Shown in pieces: positions 42,080 to 53,890 of a stretch of 56,329 nucleotides of DNA; position 1 is the stretch's first letter, and each line of letters opens with the position of its first letter. Made by a program: the position numbers and the translations under genes. Below the pieces are notes generated by a model. That model saw only the letters and a list, made by a program, of their open reading frames with translations, did no database searches and had not been told where the DNA came from. The stretch spans positions 336,194 to 392,522 of the forward strand of contig NMRA01000316.1 of the NCBI GenBank assembly GCA_002633005.1, given 5' to 3'. Origin of the DNA: Phoronis australis. Lineage: Eukaryota > Phoronida > Phoronidae.

Positions 42080-43860
42080 GAATTTTAGTAGTATAAGTAT
42101 TCCCACCGTGGCGATGCAGTATAAGATATGCTATTTAGGAAAGACAGGTTGTCTTTGGAACCAGGAATCTGTCGACAACGCCAGTCACTAACGACTGAAA
42201 ACTAGTGAGAGGATAGTCTCGCTTGCATCTTGCCCGATTTCCTCGCCTTCGCAAGCACGGCTAGCAGAGTGTCAAGTTGTTTTCCGCGGACTTGCGCAGA
42301 AGTACGCATTTGACGAGGCCATTCACGGCACTGGTGCTGGACGTATTCATGAAAACTGCAGAATCCTGAGAGTTGGATCTCGAGCGCCGTGTATAACGCG
42401 GGGTTGCTATTCTAAAAGCAATTACTGAAAATTAAGAAGACGCGACTGATGTCTCTCAGTCAATGAAATAAAACTGTGTCTGCGTTGTGAGAACTGAAGC
42501 CGAAGTCGACGTCCGTACGTTTAGACCTATAACAGACGTTCGTGTTAACGAGCTTCTGAACATTCGTCAACGAAAAGACAAAATATTGATTTTAACTTAA
42601 AAGTAGCAATTTGCGTTGTAAACGCAATCTCATTTGTAATTGTCAGAAAGGACCGGGGGTTAATATTTGAACGGCGGAACAAGAGTTCATTTCGCCTTGC
42701 CAGACTAAAAATGTTTGTAGTCTGTCATTAAACACTTGGACTTTTGCAATCTGCTAGTCACGACGTAGGTATTTAATTTCAAACGTTTTTCACAATGGAC
42801 CTCTGGCATAGCCGTGACGCCTTAACAATCAGTTAGATGGGTTTCTTTGTAAACATGAAACTCTTAAGGCCATCCCTTACGGAGATCCTACTGTGTACGA
42901 GCTCAGCTGTATGCCTCAAGTTTAGCTAAGCTGATTGAACAGTTTACGTCAAAGAGATGACTTGCACATATATTTCGCCGCTAGGATCACTTTAGTAGCG
43001 TGGGACGTTCCGGTCGACAGTTTCCTGTGTATTTGCCATAGGCTGGGTTTGTCTGTCTCTTGCTTGTTTCTCGAAAGTTACCTAATGGCAGGCCTATGTG
43101 AATGATTATTGGTATTTGTTGAAAAAATGTTCGCTTGATCAATGGAGATTGTTTGAAGTTTGCTCTTTCACGTATTTTACGCATTAGATTGCGTTAAAAA
43201 GGACATTTTCGTTGTACGGCCGAAACACGGATTTAGGGTCGGATTATAGTTGGCTGGCGTTTTTGAAGTTATTACTTTGACCAGCGCTATAACACAATAA
43301 AATCCGTTTTGGGGAATTTATTGCATTTTTTCAATTCTCACCGATGTCTGCCAGAGGCATTCGCTGATATCAACGGGTTTGAATTTACCAGTTAATTACA
43401 TTTGGCTTAAAATAATCTCGTCGTTTTTGTTTCGAATCCGTAACAGGGCTGATTTCAGAAAATTAGTGTTCTCGCCGGTAATGTCAATTCAAAGTCTAGA
43501 TCACTGTTGAAACGGAGTGCTTTCACTTTCGTGTGCCCCGAATTGGCAGCAAACCAAGATGCGGAATTGCATTTTTCGTTGAATTTGCTATTACTTGTGC
43601 GAAAAGGATTGGCTTTTTATTGTTCTGCTACGTGTTTTCACCGATATATTTTAAGGCATCAAAATAATGAGTGCACTACAGAAACACAGCTGCTGTTTAT
43701 GCCCCGCCGCGATGTAGGTATTTCAGTTCCTTCAGGCGAGAGTGACAATACCTACCGAGAGGTTCTTCATTGACAGGGAAGAAACTTCAATACTGAGTTT
43801 TCGGCATCCAAATCACAATGCAATGGAAATTTCAGTCAACTTAGAAAAAAACAGCTCGGA
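42080..43860. other. 3' UTR and intergenic DNA
   Basis: The first part is the probable 3' UTR of the 41.2-kb gene up to about 42490. Beyond it no gene is recognised. Confidence 0.45.
42467..42472 (+). terminator. Polyadenylation signal AATAAA
   Basis: Canonical signal 388 bases after the stop of the 41.2-kb open frame, followed by a GT-rich segment (CTGTGTCTGCGTTGTG). Confidence 0.5.
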
Positions 43861-44255
43861 GTGTGATGTAGTGTGATGCGGTGTGATGTGGTGTGAACTA
43901 GTGTGATGCGGTGTGATGTGGTGTGAACTAGTGTGATGTAGTGTGATGTGGTGTGATGTAGTGTGATGTGGTGTGATGTGGTGTGATGTAGTGTGATGTA
44001 GTGTGAACTAGTGTGATGTAGTGTGATGTAGTGTGATGTGGTGTGATGTAGTGTGATGTAGTGTGATGTAGTGTGATGTAGTGTGATGTAGTGTGATGTA
44101 GTGTGAACTAGTGTGATGTAGTGTGATGTAGTGTGATCTATAGTGTGATGTAGTGTGATGTGGTGTGATGTAGTGTGATGTGGTGTGATGTGGTGTGATG
44201 TGGTGTGATCTAGTGTGATCTATAGTGTGATGTAGTGTGAACTAGTGTGATGTAG
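43861..44255. repeat. 10-bp minisatellite (GTGTGATGTA)n, about 39 units
   Basis: Almost uninterrupted decamers GTGTGATGTA/GTGTGATGTG, with variant units GTGTGAACTA, GTGTGATGCG and GTGTGATCTA. Two 2-bp insertions (TA, after GTGTGATCTA) near 44141 and 44222 shift the register. The unit length is not a multiple of three and no long frame persists, so it is not protein-coding. Confidence 0.98.
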
Positions 44256-46206
44256 CTTTAAATTTGATAGTAGAAAACAATTGAAGCATCTTCCTTCAGT
44301 TATATATCATTTGACCGCCGGAGCCGGGGGAGCCACCAGACCAGAAACTCACAGTTGCCATTTCTTTAACAAGGGATTTTGAAAGAGCCGTTAAGGCAAT
44401 GCAGCACGGACCTCGTCACCTCGTACCGCATCATTTCAAAATGTAACTCCAAAGCATGGTCCTAAGAAAATGACCTTCTTCCCAATTGGGCCGTTATAAA
44501 ATGAATCTTGATCTTAAATCTCGTTTGATATAACCCTACGTTGTGTCTACAAAATTCCGAGGACTGCTATTTCTCCCACAATTTGCAGCCCGCTCCCTGT
44601 GGATGTGTAAGCTACGTGCCTGCGAAATCAGTGACGACCGTGGGGGGGACAGGGCGTTATCAGGAACTTGGTCGGGGTCAAGTGGGTGGTCATACGTTTT
44701 GCGAAGTCAAATTGGCTGTGCTGCAATAATTTTACTTTCCCTACCGGCCTCGCCGAACACGGACTAAGCTGGTTAACGTTTCACAACTGATGACGTACAA
44801 CACTTTAAGGAACCCAGTCCAACAAATACGAAACTATATATGCATATCCATAACATTTCCCTCACAAAATCCAATCACTAATACAGTCTGAAAACTTTAA
44901 TTCAAGAGTAACTGCAAATGTGTATTAAGCACAAGTTGTCAATATTGAATACATGTAGTAGAGTCCATGTTGTTCACAACTATCGATAAACCAAAAGGTA
45001 CCCACTCATGCAGGACTTTACCGCAAGCAGGTGGCGCTATGCACCAATCACGGGGTTTGTCGCTTTATCGCTGGAGAGGTGTCAGTGTTGCGCGTATACG
45101 TGAACTTGGAATTGAATATTCATTTGGGCAATCACCCTCAGGTGATTTTTTTGTTCAGTGTCAAGACGTTGTAATTTTTGACCTCATTATCACCCATTTC
45201 AACCTTTTCCGTAACTTACGCCAAAGAATCGGAGGAATATGTACATGGTTAAATCAATTACTATTTGGTGAATAAGATCGCCAATAGTTGAAAACAGATT
45301 GGTTAAAATTTATATCATTTTATTAATACGTATTTTGATTTAGTGGAGTGCAAATTTTTATCAATGTGAACGGGATTACTTGAGTGAACTTGTCAAGTAT
45401 CCTCGTGTACAAACATGCAAACTATAATGAACACTAAGTCTGAAATACTACCGTTTTAACATACATGTACTAGGAAAATACGATTCTTATATTATTAAAA
45501 TATTACTGAACACTACAATCTAAAATACTTTAAGGAATGAATGACTTATACGTATTCCTGAAAAGGACTGCTGGGTTAGTCCTGAAAAGGGCTGTTGTGT
45601 TGAGTTAAATTATACAAAAAATTCACAAAAATCGCAACAAGGTCTATCAACGTCGAAGCCGGCTGCCTGCTTGTTTGATTAGCCTACCCTCAATGTAAAT
45701 AAGACGCACTAGCCGTTACCCCTGCTTTCGTACGGTTACTAAAGCAGCCAGTGGGAAGCGCCGAGGGGAAATAGTGTGCAGCAGCGGTATTCTTTCCCCA
45801 GGCAGTAGAAATTTCTTTCCAGAACATTTGACTCTGCCGTAACACAAAGTACGGTACAGTAATCTGGCAGACTTTCTTTAACGTGACTAAATTCAACTAA
45901 GAATGCATTTAAAAATACTGCATATTACACAAAGTATATAGATCGATGTATTTACAAAAGTTTCTTCATAAATGTACAAACTGAGTTAGAAAGCCAGCTA
46001 GCTGTATGGAGACTATCGTCAATAAACAGCTACGTAGCCGTGTGTAGAGCTCCGTTAGACACCGAAATTTCACGCAACCCGGGTGCTCAGCTCGTCACCT
46101 CGTCGTGAGCTAACGACCTGCAGAGTTGCATGCAGAATCTGGGAATGAATCGACACTCACCTTGCCAGCTACAGCAGTTTATAGAAGTAAAAAAAAAAAC
46201 AATCTA
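44256..46206. other. Unassigned intergenic DNA
   Basis: An imperfect duplication of TCCTGAAAAGGACTGCTG lies near 45556-45595. One isolated CTCF-like site is at 45024. No gene recognised. Confidence 0.45.
45024..45035 (+). promoter_or_regulatory. Isolated CTCF-core-like site
   Basis: Plus-strand CAAGCAGGTGGC agrees at 11 of 12 core positions and continues into GCTA, as the extended vertebrate CTCF motif does. It is not repeat-associated in this window. Confidence 0.3.
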
Positions 46207-46293
46207 AATATAGATTATTACATGGCAAAAGTCGTTATCCCCCGTTATCTAGAGCCCGAGTGGATTTGGGAGAATTATCGCCCGAGGGGCGTT
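46207..46293 (+). mobile_element. MITE half-element (single arm)
   Basis: About 85 bp match one arm of the palindrome at 49676-49843: ATAGATTATTACATGGC, GTTATCCCCCGTTATCTAGA, GCCCGAGTGGATTT and AGAATTATCGCCCGAGGGGC. The second arm is absent here. Confidence 0.85.
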
Positions 46294-46617
46294 CCTAAAA
46301 TTTTGCGATATCTCTCGAGATTTTGTTCTGAAATTGGGTTTTCTGGTATTAAAATATTAACAATTAGTGACGAAATGAAACCACTTCCGATTGTTATGAC
46401 ATGTACATGTATGCAACCTCACAGTTGACTGAAGAACATGGAAATTGGTCAATAGGTGACGTAATGGCGCCCAAAAGAGCGCATCGCAATTTTAGCAACA
46501 GAATAATTGTAGAACGCCAATTTCCCAACCCGTAAATAATTTAGAGTAAATTTTTTTAATGGGGCATCATTAATTTTAGCGACAGAAGCCCAAGGGAGTG
46601 AAATTAAGCAATGGGTG

Positions 46618-46738
46618 TGACGTCACCCAGGCCGTTGAGCCGACTCGCTGGTTCCCTGCGTGCTGCTAGGTGGTCAGTACCCAGCACGCTGGCTAGGCAC
46701 GTAGGGAACGAGCGAGTTGAGCCGATGGACTGACGTCA
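46618..46738. repeat. Inverted-repeat element flanked by TGACGTCA sites
   Basis: Arms at 46643-46663 (ACTCGCTGGTTCCCTGCGTGC) and 46697-46717 pair with two mismatches. GTTGAGCCGA stands in direct orientation at both outer edges (46634 and 46716). TGACGTCA (a perfect CRE-type palindrome) occurs at 46618 and again at 46731. Relatives of the arm are at 47613 and 48141. It is either a small mobile hairpin element or a regulatory cluster. Confidence 0.75.
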
Positions 46739-47612
46739 CCCTCACTCCGCGTCCTAGAAAAAACGACCCGCGAGAAAAAAATAGAACACCTCGAATCCAC
46801 ATAGGGGGCCGGTGCAATACCTGCAAACCAAGGCGGTGCCGAAACGGGAGCAACGAAGGTCTGTGGTGGAGCGGGGGAGACGGAGTTTGTGCAAACGATG
46901 CACACAGATGACTATTCAAACCACTGCGAAGCGGGGTATCACATGTACACTCCGCGCCACCTCAGTGTTTGAGGTAAAGCCTTGGCTGAGTGGGTACATG
47001 TACCTTTTGCATCGATAACTCAGTTTTTGTCCAGTCCAGTAGAACCTTTGATACGAATCACCAATCACAACGCAGCAACGGATAGAGCATGCATTTCCAC
47101 CATTCATAAATCCAACCTGTCAAGAGGCTTCACGTGACGTCCAGAGCGGGTGATTATTGGCGGAGCCAACTCCTGGTTGATCACTGGGCTGCTGTCAACA
47201 ATTGTACTGCATTTGTCACTGATCTCCATATCATGGAATCGTTGCACTGATCTCAACAGAACACCTCTTCTAAAACAACATTGTCTCGACCAGGAAGTAC
47301 TGTACATGTACACAAGGTTCATTTAAGAAAAAATCAATTGACCCACAGATCCTCACGTCAATGGTTTAATTTTGAAGACCGGTGGGTCACCAATTGTGTC
47401 TGCCGTTCATGTATGAACTTTTTTTCTTGCATTTTTGAATGCTTTAGCTGAGCTTTTGCCTGTGTTAATACCCTCTAGAAATGTAAAGATCAGCGTGTTT
47501 CCTTCACATGATGAAATCCGGTAAAATCCTAACCACTGACCTTTTTGTGTCTAGGCCTTCCATTCAACATAGAACTCAGAGTGCCAACTCCCGCACGTGA
47601 CCTGTGTATTAT

Positions 47613-47655
47613 ACTCGCTGGCACCCTACGTGCATAGCCAGCACGCAGGTATCAC
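47613..47655 (+). repeat. Relative of 46.6-kb hairpin element, copy 2
   Basis: ACTCGCTGGCACCCTACGTG followed after a short spacer by CCAGCACGCAGG. It is the compact form, lacking the GCTAGGTGGTCAG middle. Confidence 0.65.
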
Positions 47656-48140
47656 GCAGTGGCACGCGTTTTAGTATTGGTAGATGTAACCTCAGCAGTC
47701 ATTGGTTAGCTGTACAACACCGTGGAAAAATGGCGGACTGTGATCGATTTTTAGCATTGTCATGCAAGTGGCGTCGCAGCAACTATTTCGTTTCTGCAGT
47801 GATAGCCGCGTGCTTGAAGCACGTACATGTACACGTACAATAAACACATATCTGGCCGATATTTAACCGGTGTCTCTGTATGAATACAGGACAGTATCGT
47901 AAACAAAAGTCGTCGACAGTAGAAAGATGCACTCCGAAAAGGCGCAACCACAATTTCTAGGATTCGCATTTCCCGAACAAAAATTTTAAGCACCAATTTG
48001 TCTGATAACAGACCACATTTTACACTTCAGTCCATCACTCATGCCAGTTTGTTTGCATAAAGCGATGCCTGTTGAGAATTCGACTACCCAATCAGAAACG
48101 CCGGTGTACAAAAATTTCCCGAAGAAAATTAAGCGATACA

Positions 48141-48186
48141 TGCGTGCTGGCTCTGACCACCTAGCGGCACGCAGGGAGCCAGCGAA
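48141..48186 (-). repeat. Relative of 46.6-kb hairpin element, copy 3 (minus)
   Basis: Reverse complement reads TTCGCTGGCTCCCTGCGTGC, then CGCTAGGTGGTCAGAGCCAG and CACGC. It is over 90% alike to 46644-46690 by eye. Confidence 0.8.
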
Positions 48187-49675
48187 TGTATTATATTGTT
48201 AGAGCTTACGATCCCGAGACTTGCAGCGAGAGTTTGCACAGTGAATTCCGGGTTGCCTGCTCGACTAAGTATTGATCGAGTGTTGTTATTATCAAATTAG
48301 ACACCGAATACCACTTCTTTCCGTAAAATATTGTAACACCGAATTTTTTGTCGAAAACTCTAAAAGTGGCTCTAAGACTGGAGCTGGAAAGATATCAGAG
48401 GCCAGACTATCCCCATAAGATATAGTCAGGTCCACAGTGCAGTGCGTATAAGGAATGACACCCGACAGTCGAAAAAGCATAGGGACCCCTATAAAGCTTC
48501 TCAAGGCCAAGGACACCAGTTTGCAATTAAACACCTTGCACTATATTACGCTCTATGGGTCTCGAATAGATGTCACTTTTCCAAACATGTGGAAAATATA
48601 TTGTAATGGTCTTTTTTATCACTTACAGAAACAATGCGACAATGCATCGAGTACATTCACAACATGATAAAACAATTTAAATTTCTTAAATTGCCATCCA
48701 AGTGGTCAGCAAGTACAACAATTTCCAAAAAGTCATCAATTTCTACGGAATGTGGTAATCTGTCAAAAATGTGGCCACTTCAAGTCTATGTTAAAGGGGC
48801 CCTTCAGTTCCTTTAAAGTCCTGGTCTCAGACTGCCCATGTGGTTCCAGTATCCGAAAATACTTACTACATAAAATATTATTTTCGACACCCTTTCTTTA
48901 TATTCGTTTCGCCTTTCTTGCCAAAAGCGATTTTTTAACAGTATTTGACCCTTCTCTGTGAGCGTATAATTACCGGCTGTCATCGGTTATTTCCGTACAC
49001 AATTTCGGCTCATTAGTTCAGGAACTTGTCCTGAAGGCCGCCATTATTTCCTTGCAACTGAATGTGCTAACGCTTGCTCGAAAAGTCTTCATTATTTGTT
49101 TTATACCACAATATTATCATCAAATAGCGAATACAACCGTGTAATAACCCATAAAGTTATCTCACTAGTGAGCACGCGCAATAATCGCACGTTCAACAAA
49201 CCGCATTGTACTGTACTTATACGCTACGAAAAATAAGACACATAATGTCCATAAAAATGATATCTTAATTCGGTGAAATTTTTCTCTCATGTCCTCTTAC
49301 TTGTAAATCACCGATCTCTAGTTTGAATGCGGGTATCGTGTCGTCAGGATCTTTGACTTGAGAATTATATTCAGTTACCAGTGGTAACCTACTTTAGCAG
49401 ACGATAATTTCCCGGTCGAAGCTTAGCGTGAAAAAACGTGTTTTAAGCTATAATAGTTGGTAAACCTTAATTTATAAATTCAATTTATTTCTATAATATT
49501 TAAGTTTTCAATTGGTTTTGAGTAAAAGCATTATTTGACAAAAATAGCCGGGCTTTTCTTAAAAGGTCACGACCTCCGACCCCGGGCCTCTGACATAGAA
49601 AGTAGTTACAAAGCCGTGGAGAGTCAGAAAAGGTAAATCGAATCATTGCAATGTTTCTCGTTTAGTATGTGGTAT

Positions 49676-49843
49676 AAATAGATTATTACATGTCCTCAGC
49701 CGTTATCCCCTTTATCTAGAGCCCTCGTGGATTTTGGAGAATTATCACCCTTGGGGCTAACGCCCCTCGGGCGATAATTCTCCAAAATCCACTCGGGCTC
49801 TAGATAACGGGGGATAACCACTTCGCCATGTAATAATCTATAT
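49676..49843. mobile_element. Palindromic MITE, two arms of about 82 bp
   Basis: The left arm (AAATAGATTATTACATG ... GTTATCCCC ... TCTAGAGCCCTCGTGGATTT ... GAGAATTATCACCCTTGGGG) and the right arm are imperfect reverse complements around CTAA at 49757-49760. The right arm is the better match to the half-element at 46207. No coding capacity. A foldback MITE is the best reading. Confidence 0.85.
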
Positions 49844-51074
49844 TTATTAGTAATATCTCGTGATTCGTTTGTGTGTGTAGTGTATTTATAGTTTGTAGTT
49901 AGTGGTCGTTGATTTTTTGGAATGTTACGCGTACTTATTATGTTAAAATAGGATTGGTGTTTAGTTCGTTACGTAGGGCGGTCGAACCCAGGAACCAATA
50001 TGACTCGAAACAATTTTTTCCGTTTTGATTTTTCTTCCCGTTTTGAAAAAGTGCTTTGCTATCATCGGAAAGGTAAGGCATTGTACTCAGTAAAAATCGA
50101 AAAGTATCAAAATCGAGGTAAGCACTGTAAACGTATTGCAATTTTTGTGGCGAAATTTGGGTCACTTTGTTTGGATCGCGTCGGCCATATTGGAGGACAG
50201 CGGTATAATTTACGAGTTTAAAAATTGTTTTCGCTAACAATTCACGGTGAAATTTAGTGAGACATATCTTTACTTACTATTCTGCACAATTCAACAGTGT
50301 TCACCAAATTTCAGCCTCGCAGTTGTTACTCATTAAGTGATTAATGTGCTCACAATTCCCGTTGGACGGCACCGACAACATGGCGACTTTTGGTGAACTG
50401 GAAGGCATGTTCAACCTGTTACTTTGTGATTTTTGAAGATTTAACGTTGATACATTTTGACAAACGTTGCTACAAAAAAGGAATTTGTTCAATTTTCGTG
50501 TGTTTTGTGCAAAAATATAAAATAATTCGAATTATTTTACTGTGAATTTCCCATTCAGGTGATATTACACTAAGCTAAAAAATAGTTGAAATAATTTTGA
50601 AATGGTTTTTTGTTTGACTGTCAACTGCTGTTCAAGGCTTGATTAGGTGTCACAAAATGATTCATATTTTTCTAAATTTTAAGTCTCAGTTGCTTTCATG
50701 TCATGTTTTGTAACTTATTGCTTCTTAACTCAGGTTCTCATGTCAACAATATGAATAATATTAATTTGAGAAGTAAGCTATGTTGGATTGTGAAGCTTCA
50801 AGGCTCCAATTCTTGTTCCTTGCAACTTCATATTTTTTTAATCATGCTTGTCAAATTCTGGTGTAAGGAAACACTATTCGGTCACCATGATAATAGTTAC
50901 ATGTACAGCTGTATGTCCATTCTCGTGGAAACTTTTGCTGTTGAGTAGTGTTTGTAATGCTAAATGTTGTAAAGTATTGTGCATTTTATGTTACTTACCC
51001 ATGTTAAAAGGTTGAATTATTTTGGCTTAATGAATATAATATTATAACATTTTGTATTGGACTTGTGATACTTA
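49844..51074. other. Unassigned AT-rich DNA
   Basis: Short frames at 50000-50221 (plus) have no family resemblance. No repeat recognised. Confidence 0.45.
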
Positions 51075-51310
51075 TGTGCTTGAACGAGCCCCCCATTTGG
51101 AGAAATGGAAAAAGGTCTGCTTCAGTCAGAGAAGCACGAACTCCGAAAAAAGTAGAAAACGAGACGATATTCCACTAGAAGACAGGAAGTGTCAAAATTT
51201 AGCGTCTGCAATTCATAACTCTGAACATACCCAGTGAATCTTATAGTAAAAGATAGACATTCCCAAAAATTCCAATCCACCATTTTTTAAAGCTTGGTGC
51301 GCTCATACAA
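51075..51310 (+). repeat. R3 interspersed repeat, copy c
   Basis: Pairs with 32040-32285 over its whole length: GAACGAGCCCCCCATTTGGA, AAAAGGTCTGC, AACTCCGAAAAAAGTAGAAA, CCAGTGAATCTTA and GCTTGGTGCGCTCAT. Confidence 0.85.
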
Positions 51311-51839
51311 AGTCTGGGGAAATGGCGGTGGTTCTTCGGGTGCGAACCGTGAGTGGCGCGTTCATTTAAACTTTTTTCGAGTACGGATCGTGTATTAGTT
51401 ATGGGGTAGGTACTTCTTGGATCCTTATAACATCCTCTAACCATGTAATAAGGGTTAACAACGTGTGAGACCAGGACTTTAAGTGGCAGACATCACTACC
51501 ATCACGGAAAGGAAATTTTCGAGACAAGTTTGCGAGAGCTGATTTCGTGCTTTCCATTTCAGGTCGTAGTTGGTAATAAAATGCATTTTATCATACAAAA
51601 CTTCCGCCATTCGTACCTGAGGACGATACAAAGTGTGTGAATACCTCATGCCTAAATTCGAGCCATTCCTGACACTCTGATCAGATAATGGCGATTCATA
51701 AGCTACTAGTTAGTGACGCTGTAATAAAACGTTGGTGCAGGTGGTTTGTGGAACAATACTCAAAATTGCATTTCGTCCTGTTTAGCCGGAAAAAGAAATT
51801 GAATTTGTTCCTTTACTCTCATCAAATCTGCATACTTAC
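51311..51839. other. Unassigned DNA
   Basis: No feature recognised. It lies downstream (minus direction) of the candidate exon at 51840. Confidence 0.4.
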
Positions 51840-51928
51840 CCGAGATCTCTAAATTTCTTCTGACCTTTAACACGCCAAGAAAATTTGAAAAGACCAACGT
51901 TGCCAGCGTCCTCGTTTGTCACATACAC
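51840..51928 (-). CDS. Candidate exon, minus strand, unknown protein
   Basis: An 89-base segment flanked on the minus strand by a strong acceptor (TTGGTTTCAG) and a strong donor (CTCGG before GTAAGTATG). One frame only is open: VYVTNEDAGNVGLFKFSWRV followed by KGQKKFRDLG. The sequence looks protein-like and I have a vague memory of similar predicted proteins from invertebrate genomes, but cannot name a family. It lies just downstream of the multi-frame-open block at 51930-52440, so it may belong to a repeated or TE-associated transcript. Confidence 0.4.
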
Positions 51929-51929
51929 C

Positions 51930-52440
51930 TGAAACCAACATTCCACATAATCAAGTATGGGCGGATCCAGTGTAGTGTTCGAGGAGTCTGACAAGAGACA
52001 AGCAAAGAGCTTGAGATACCTTCATTGCAGCAACGTAAAAGTGACCGAGGAGGCCGTGTAGACCACAGAACCCGTGGAACCCCTTCTCCATGAATCCTCA
52101 TGTGTGACAGCGAGTGCCACGTTCACTTTTACAAAGTCGCGCAAAACTTTGCCGCCATGCCCTTGTAAAATCACACTTGTTAAACGGGAGATCTCGCGAG
52201 GCTGCTTCGCCAGTAACTAAATGAGCTGAATAACTGGCTTCTTTTGCCGAAAGGTCGCGAGACGCCCCTTTGGCGTTATAAGGGATCGGCGAAAATGCCG
52301 TGTTGATAAGCTTCACTGAACCAGATTGGAAACCAACGACTTCAGCGCTCGCAGTCCGACACTTAGTACCAATATATTGCCAACAGCATGTACATTGTGA
52401 GCCTGTGTAGCAGAGCACTAATACCCCCGTCAAACCAAAG
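51930..52440 (-). repeat. Probable interspersed repeat, open in several frames
   Basis: On the minus strand several frames are simultaneously open (112 codons ending at 52098; others of 46-60 codons), which is typical of a repeat-derived transcript rather than a true gene. The translations feel familiar as recurrent hypothetical proteins of invertebrate genome annotations; this is recollection and could not be checked. Only one copy is in the window. Confidence 0.35.
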
Positions 52441-53810
52441 CCACGGTGCCACTGCGGTCTTTAGTCAAAACCGCCATCACCATAGTGACACCGCCAGTAG
52501 TGTTTCATAGTTTTCCCCTACCAGTCACACATGCGTTTTTCATCGCGCCACGGGATCGCTGTAGGGTCACCAGTCTACATATTGTACGTTTTCGGAGATT
52601 GAGGTTGTACTGCGAAAGCACGGCGGCGATGGAGGTGCTACTGCGGTCTTTTTGCGGTGCCACGGCGGTCATAACGTTGTCGCAGCGATCCCAATGCGGA
52701 TTCGCCCAACCTGCAGTCGCAGCATCTCCGGTGTGACGCGGGGCGTATTAAAAGCGTATTGAAATAGATGGAAGCAACATCAGGAATCAGCGTAAAATCT
52801 CCTAATATGAAGACTTTTGTTAAAATTTGCCAAGTTTAATCTCACTGAGAAATGGCCGATCGGATTCATATGAATATTTCAGATACTATGCGTAACGCGC
52901 TGCTCCACAATACGCTATTGGAACTGTTTTTGAAATGTTCCACATTTGCACAAACGGCTATTGAAATAGAACTGTGATCACGTGCTTATCTTGAAAAAAC
53001 TCAAACGCTGCACCAAAAAGAATAAAAATTGACATTCTATGAAACTGTAAAAGCGTTTTTCAGATCTCCCTTCGAATACTTGTATCACAAAAAATGCATC
53101 ATGACATTGAAACTGTTTTTTTTTACTATAAGTGTAACTTTCTTTTCTACTAAATTTTACTGAAAAGGCATCATGGTCATGTGACAGAATTGCTGTCAAG
53201 TGTATGATCGCATGGATTGTAATAGACTCAGTAGTATCAGCAGAAGAGTATGTAATAAAACTACATGTATTATCCTCCTTCAGACTAGTATTATCCTTGG
53301 ACCGCGTTCTCGCACTGTGTCGCGCATTCAACGTTCCTAACCGAACAGAATGCCTTTCACTGCTAGCACATCAACATGATAAAAATATAATTCTGCAGGC
53401 TTTCTACTTCCAGAAAAGTTTACCGAGTTTAGAAAATTTTTAGATTTGGCTGAATACGCAGACTTTTCAATAAGGTCTTGCATAAACTTAAATGTTTGTA
53501 CACTGAAATCGGGGACACGGAATTTCATGAAAGTGGTAGGTAACGACGGACCTTGGAGATAAGAGTTCTGTGGATTTTGTCCCGCGGCGCTAAAGGCGTC
53601 ATGACAACTACATGTAACTGCACAGCGCGCCAAAAGCTTTCCATTTGGGGAGCTATACGCGTAAAAAAGTAATTGCAGGCGGTCTGGTACACGTTGCACA
53701 GAGCGCAGGCCGCGCATGTGGGACTATTGAACTGATCACCTGAAACTATTTTTGTGCTTTGTTAATATATAGTTGAAACCGTACCGAGCTCAACCTGACT
53801 CAAAGGTCTA
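52441..53810. other. Unassigned DNA
   Basis: 52440-52740 is relatively GC- and CpG-rich with GCGGTC repeats of the type GCCACGGCGGTC / TACTGCGGTC. The remainder is AT-rich. No gene recognised. Confidence 0.4.
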
Positions 53811-53813
53811 GCT

Positions 53814-53890
53814 GTGTGGTCCAGTGGAACTCGAACCCTCGACCTCGAGTAAAGAAGTAGGGCATCTATCACACTAGGCCACATTACCTC
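53814..53890 (-). mobile_element. tRNA-like sequence (SINE head or pseudogene), minus
   Basis: The minus strand carries an A-box-like TGGCCTAGTGTG and, 38 bases on, a B-box-like GGTTCGAGTTCC with one extra base. The intervening CTACTTCTTTACTCGAG could be an anticodon arm. The acceptor arms do not pair well, so it is probably not a functional tRNA. Confidence 0.45.

Larger units (their letters stand above)
46739..49675. other. Intergenic DNA with two relatives of the 46.6-kb element
   Basis: 47613-47655 carries ACTCGCTGGCACCCTACGTG plus CCAGCACGC. 48141-48186 carries, on the minus strand, GGCTCCCTGCGTGCCGCTAG and GTGGTCAGAGCCAGCACGC, nearly identical to the left half of the 46.6-kb element. 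No coding exon recognised. Confidence 0.5.

Noticed and set aside
43861-44255. CRISPR-like or telomere-like array
   Set aside because: The unit is only 10 bp without spacers, and the genome is animal; it is a minisatellite.
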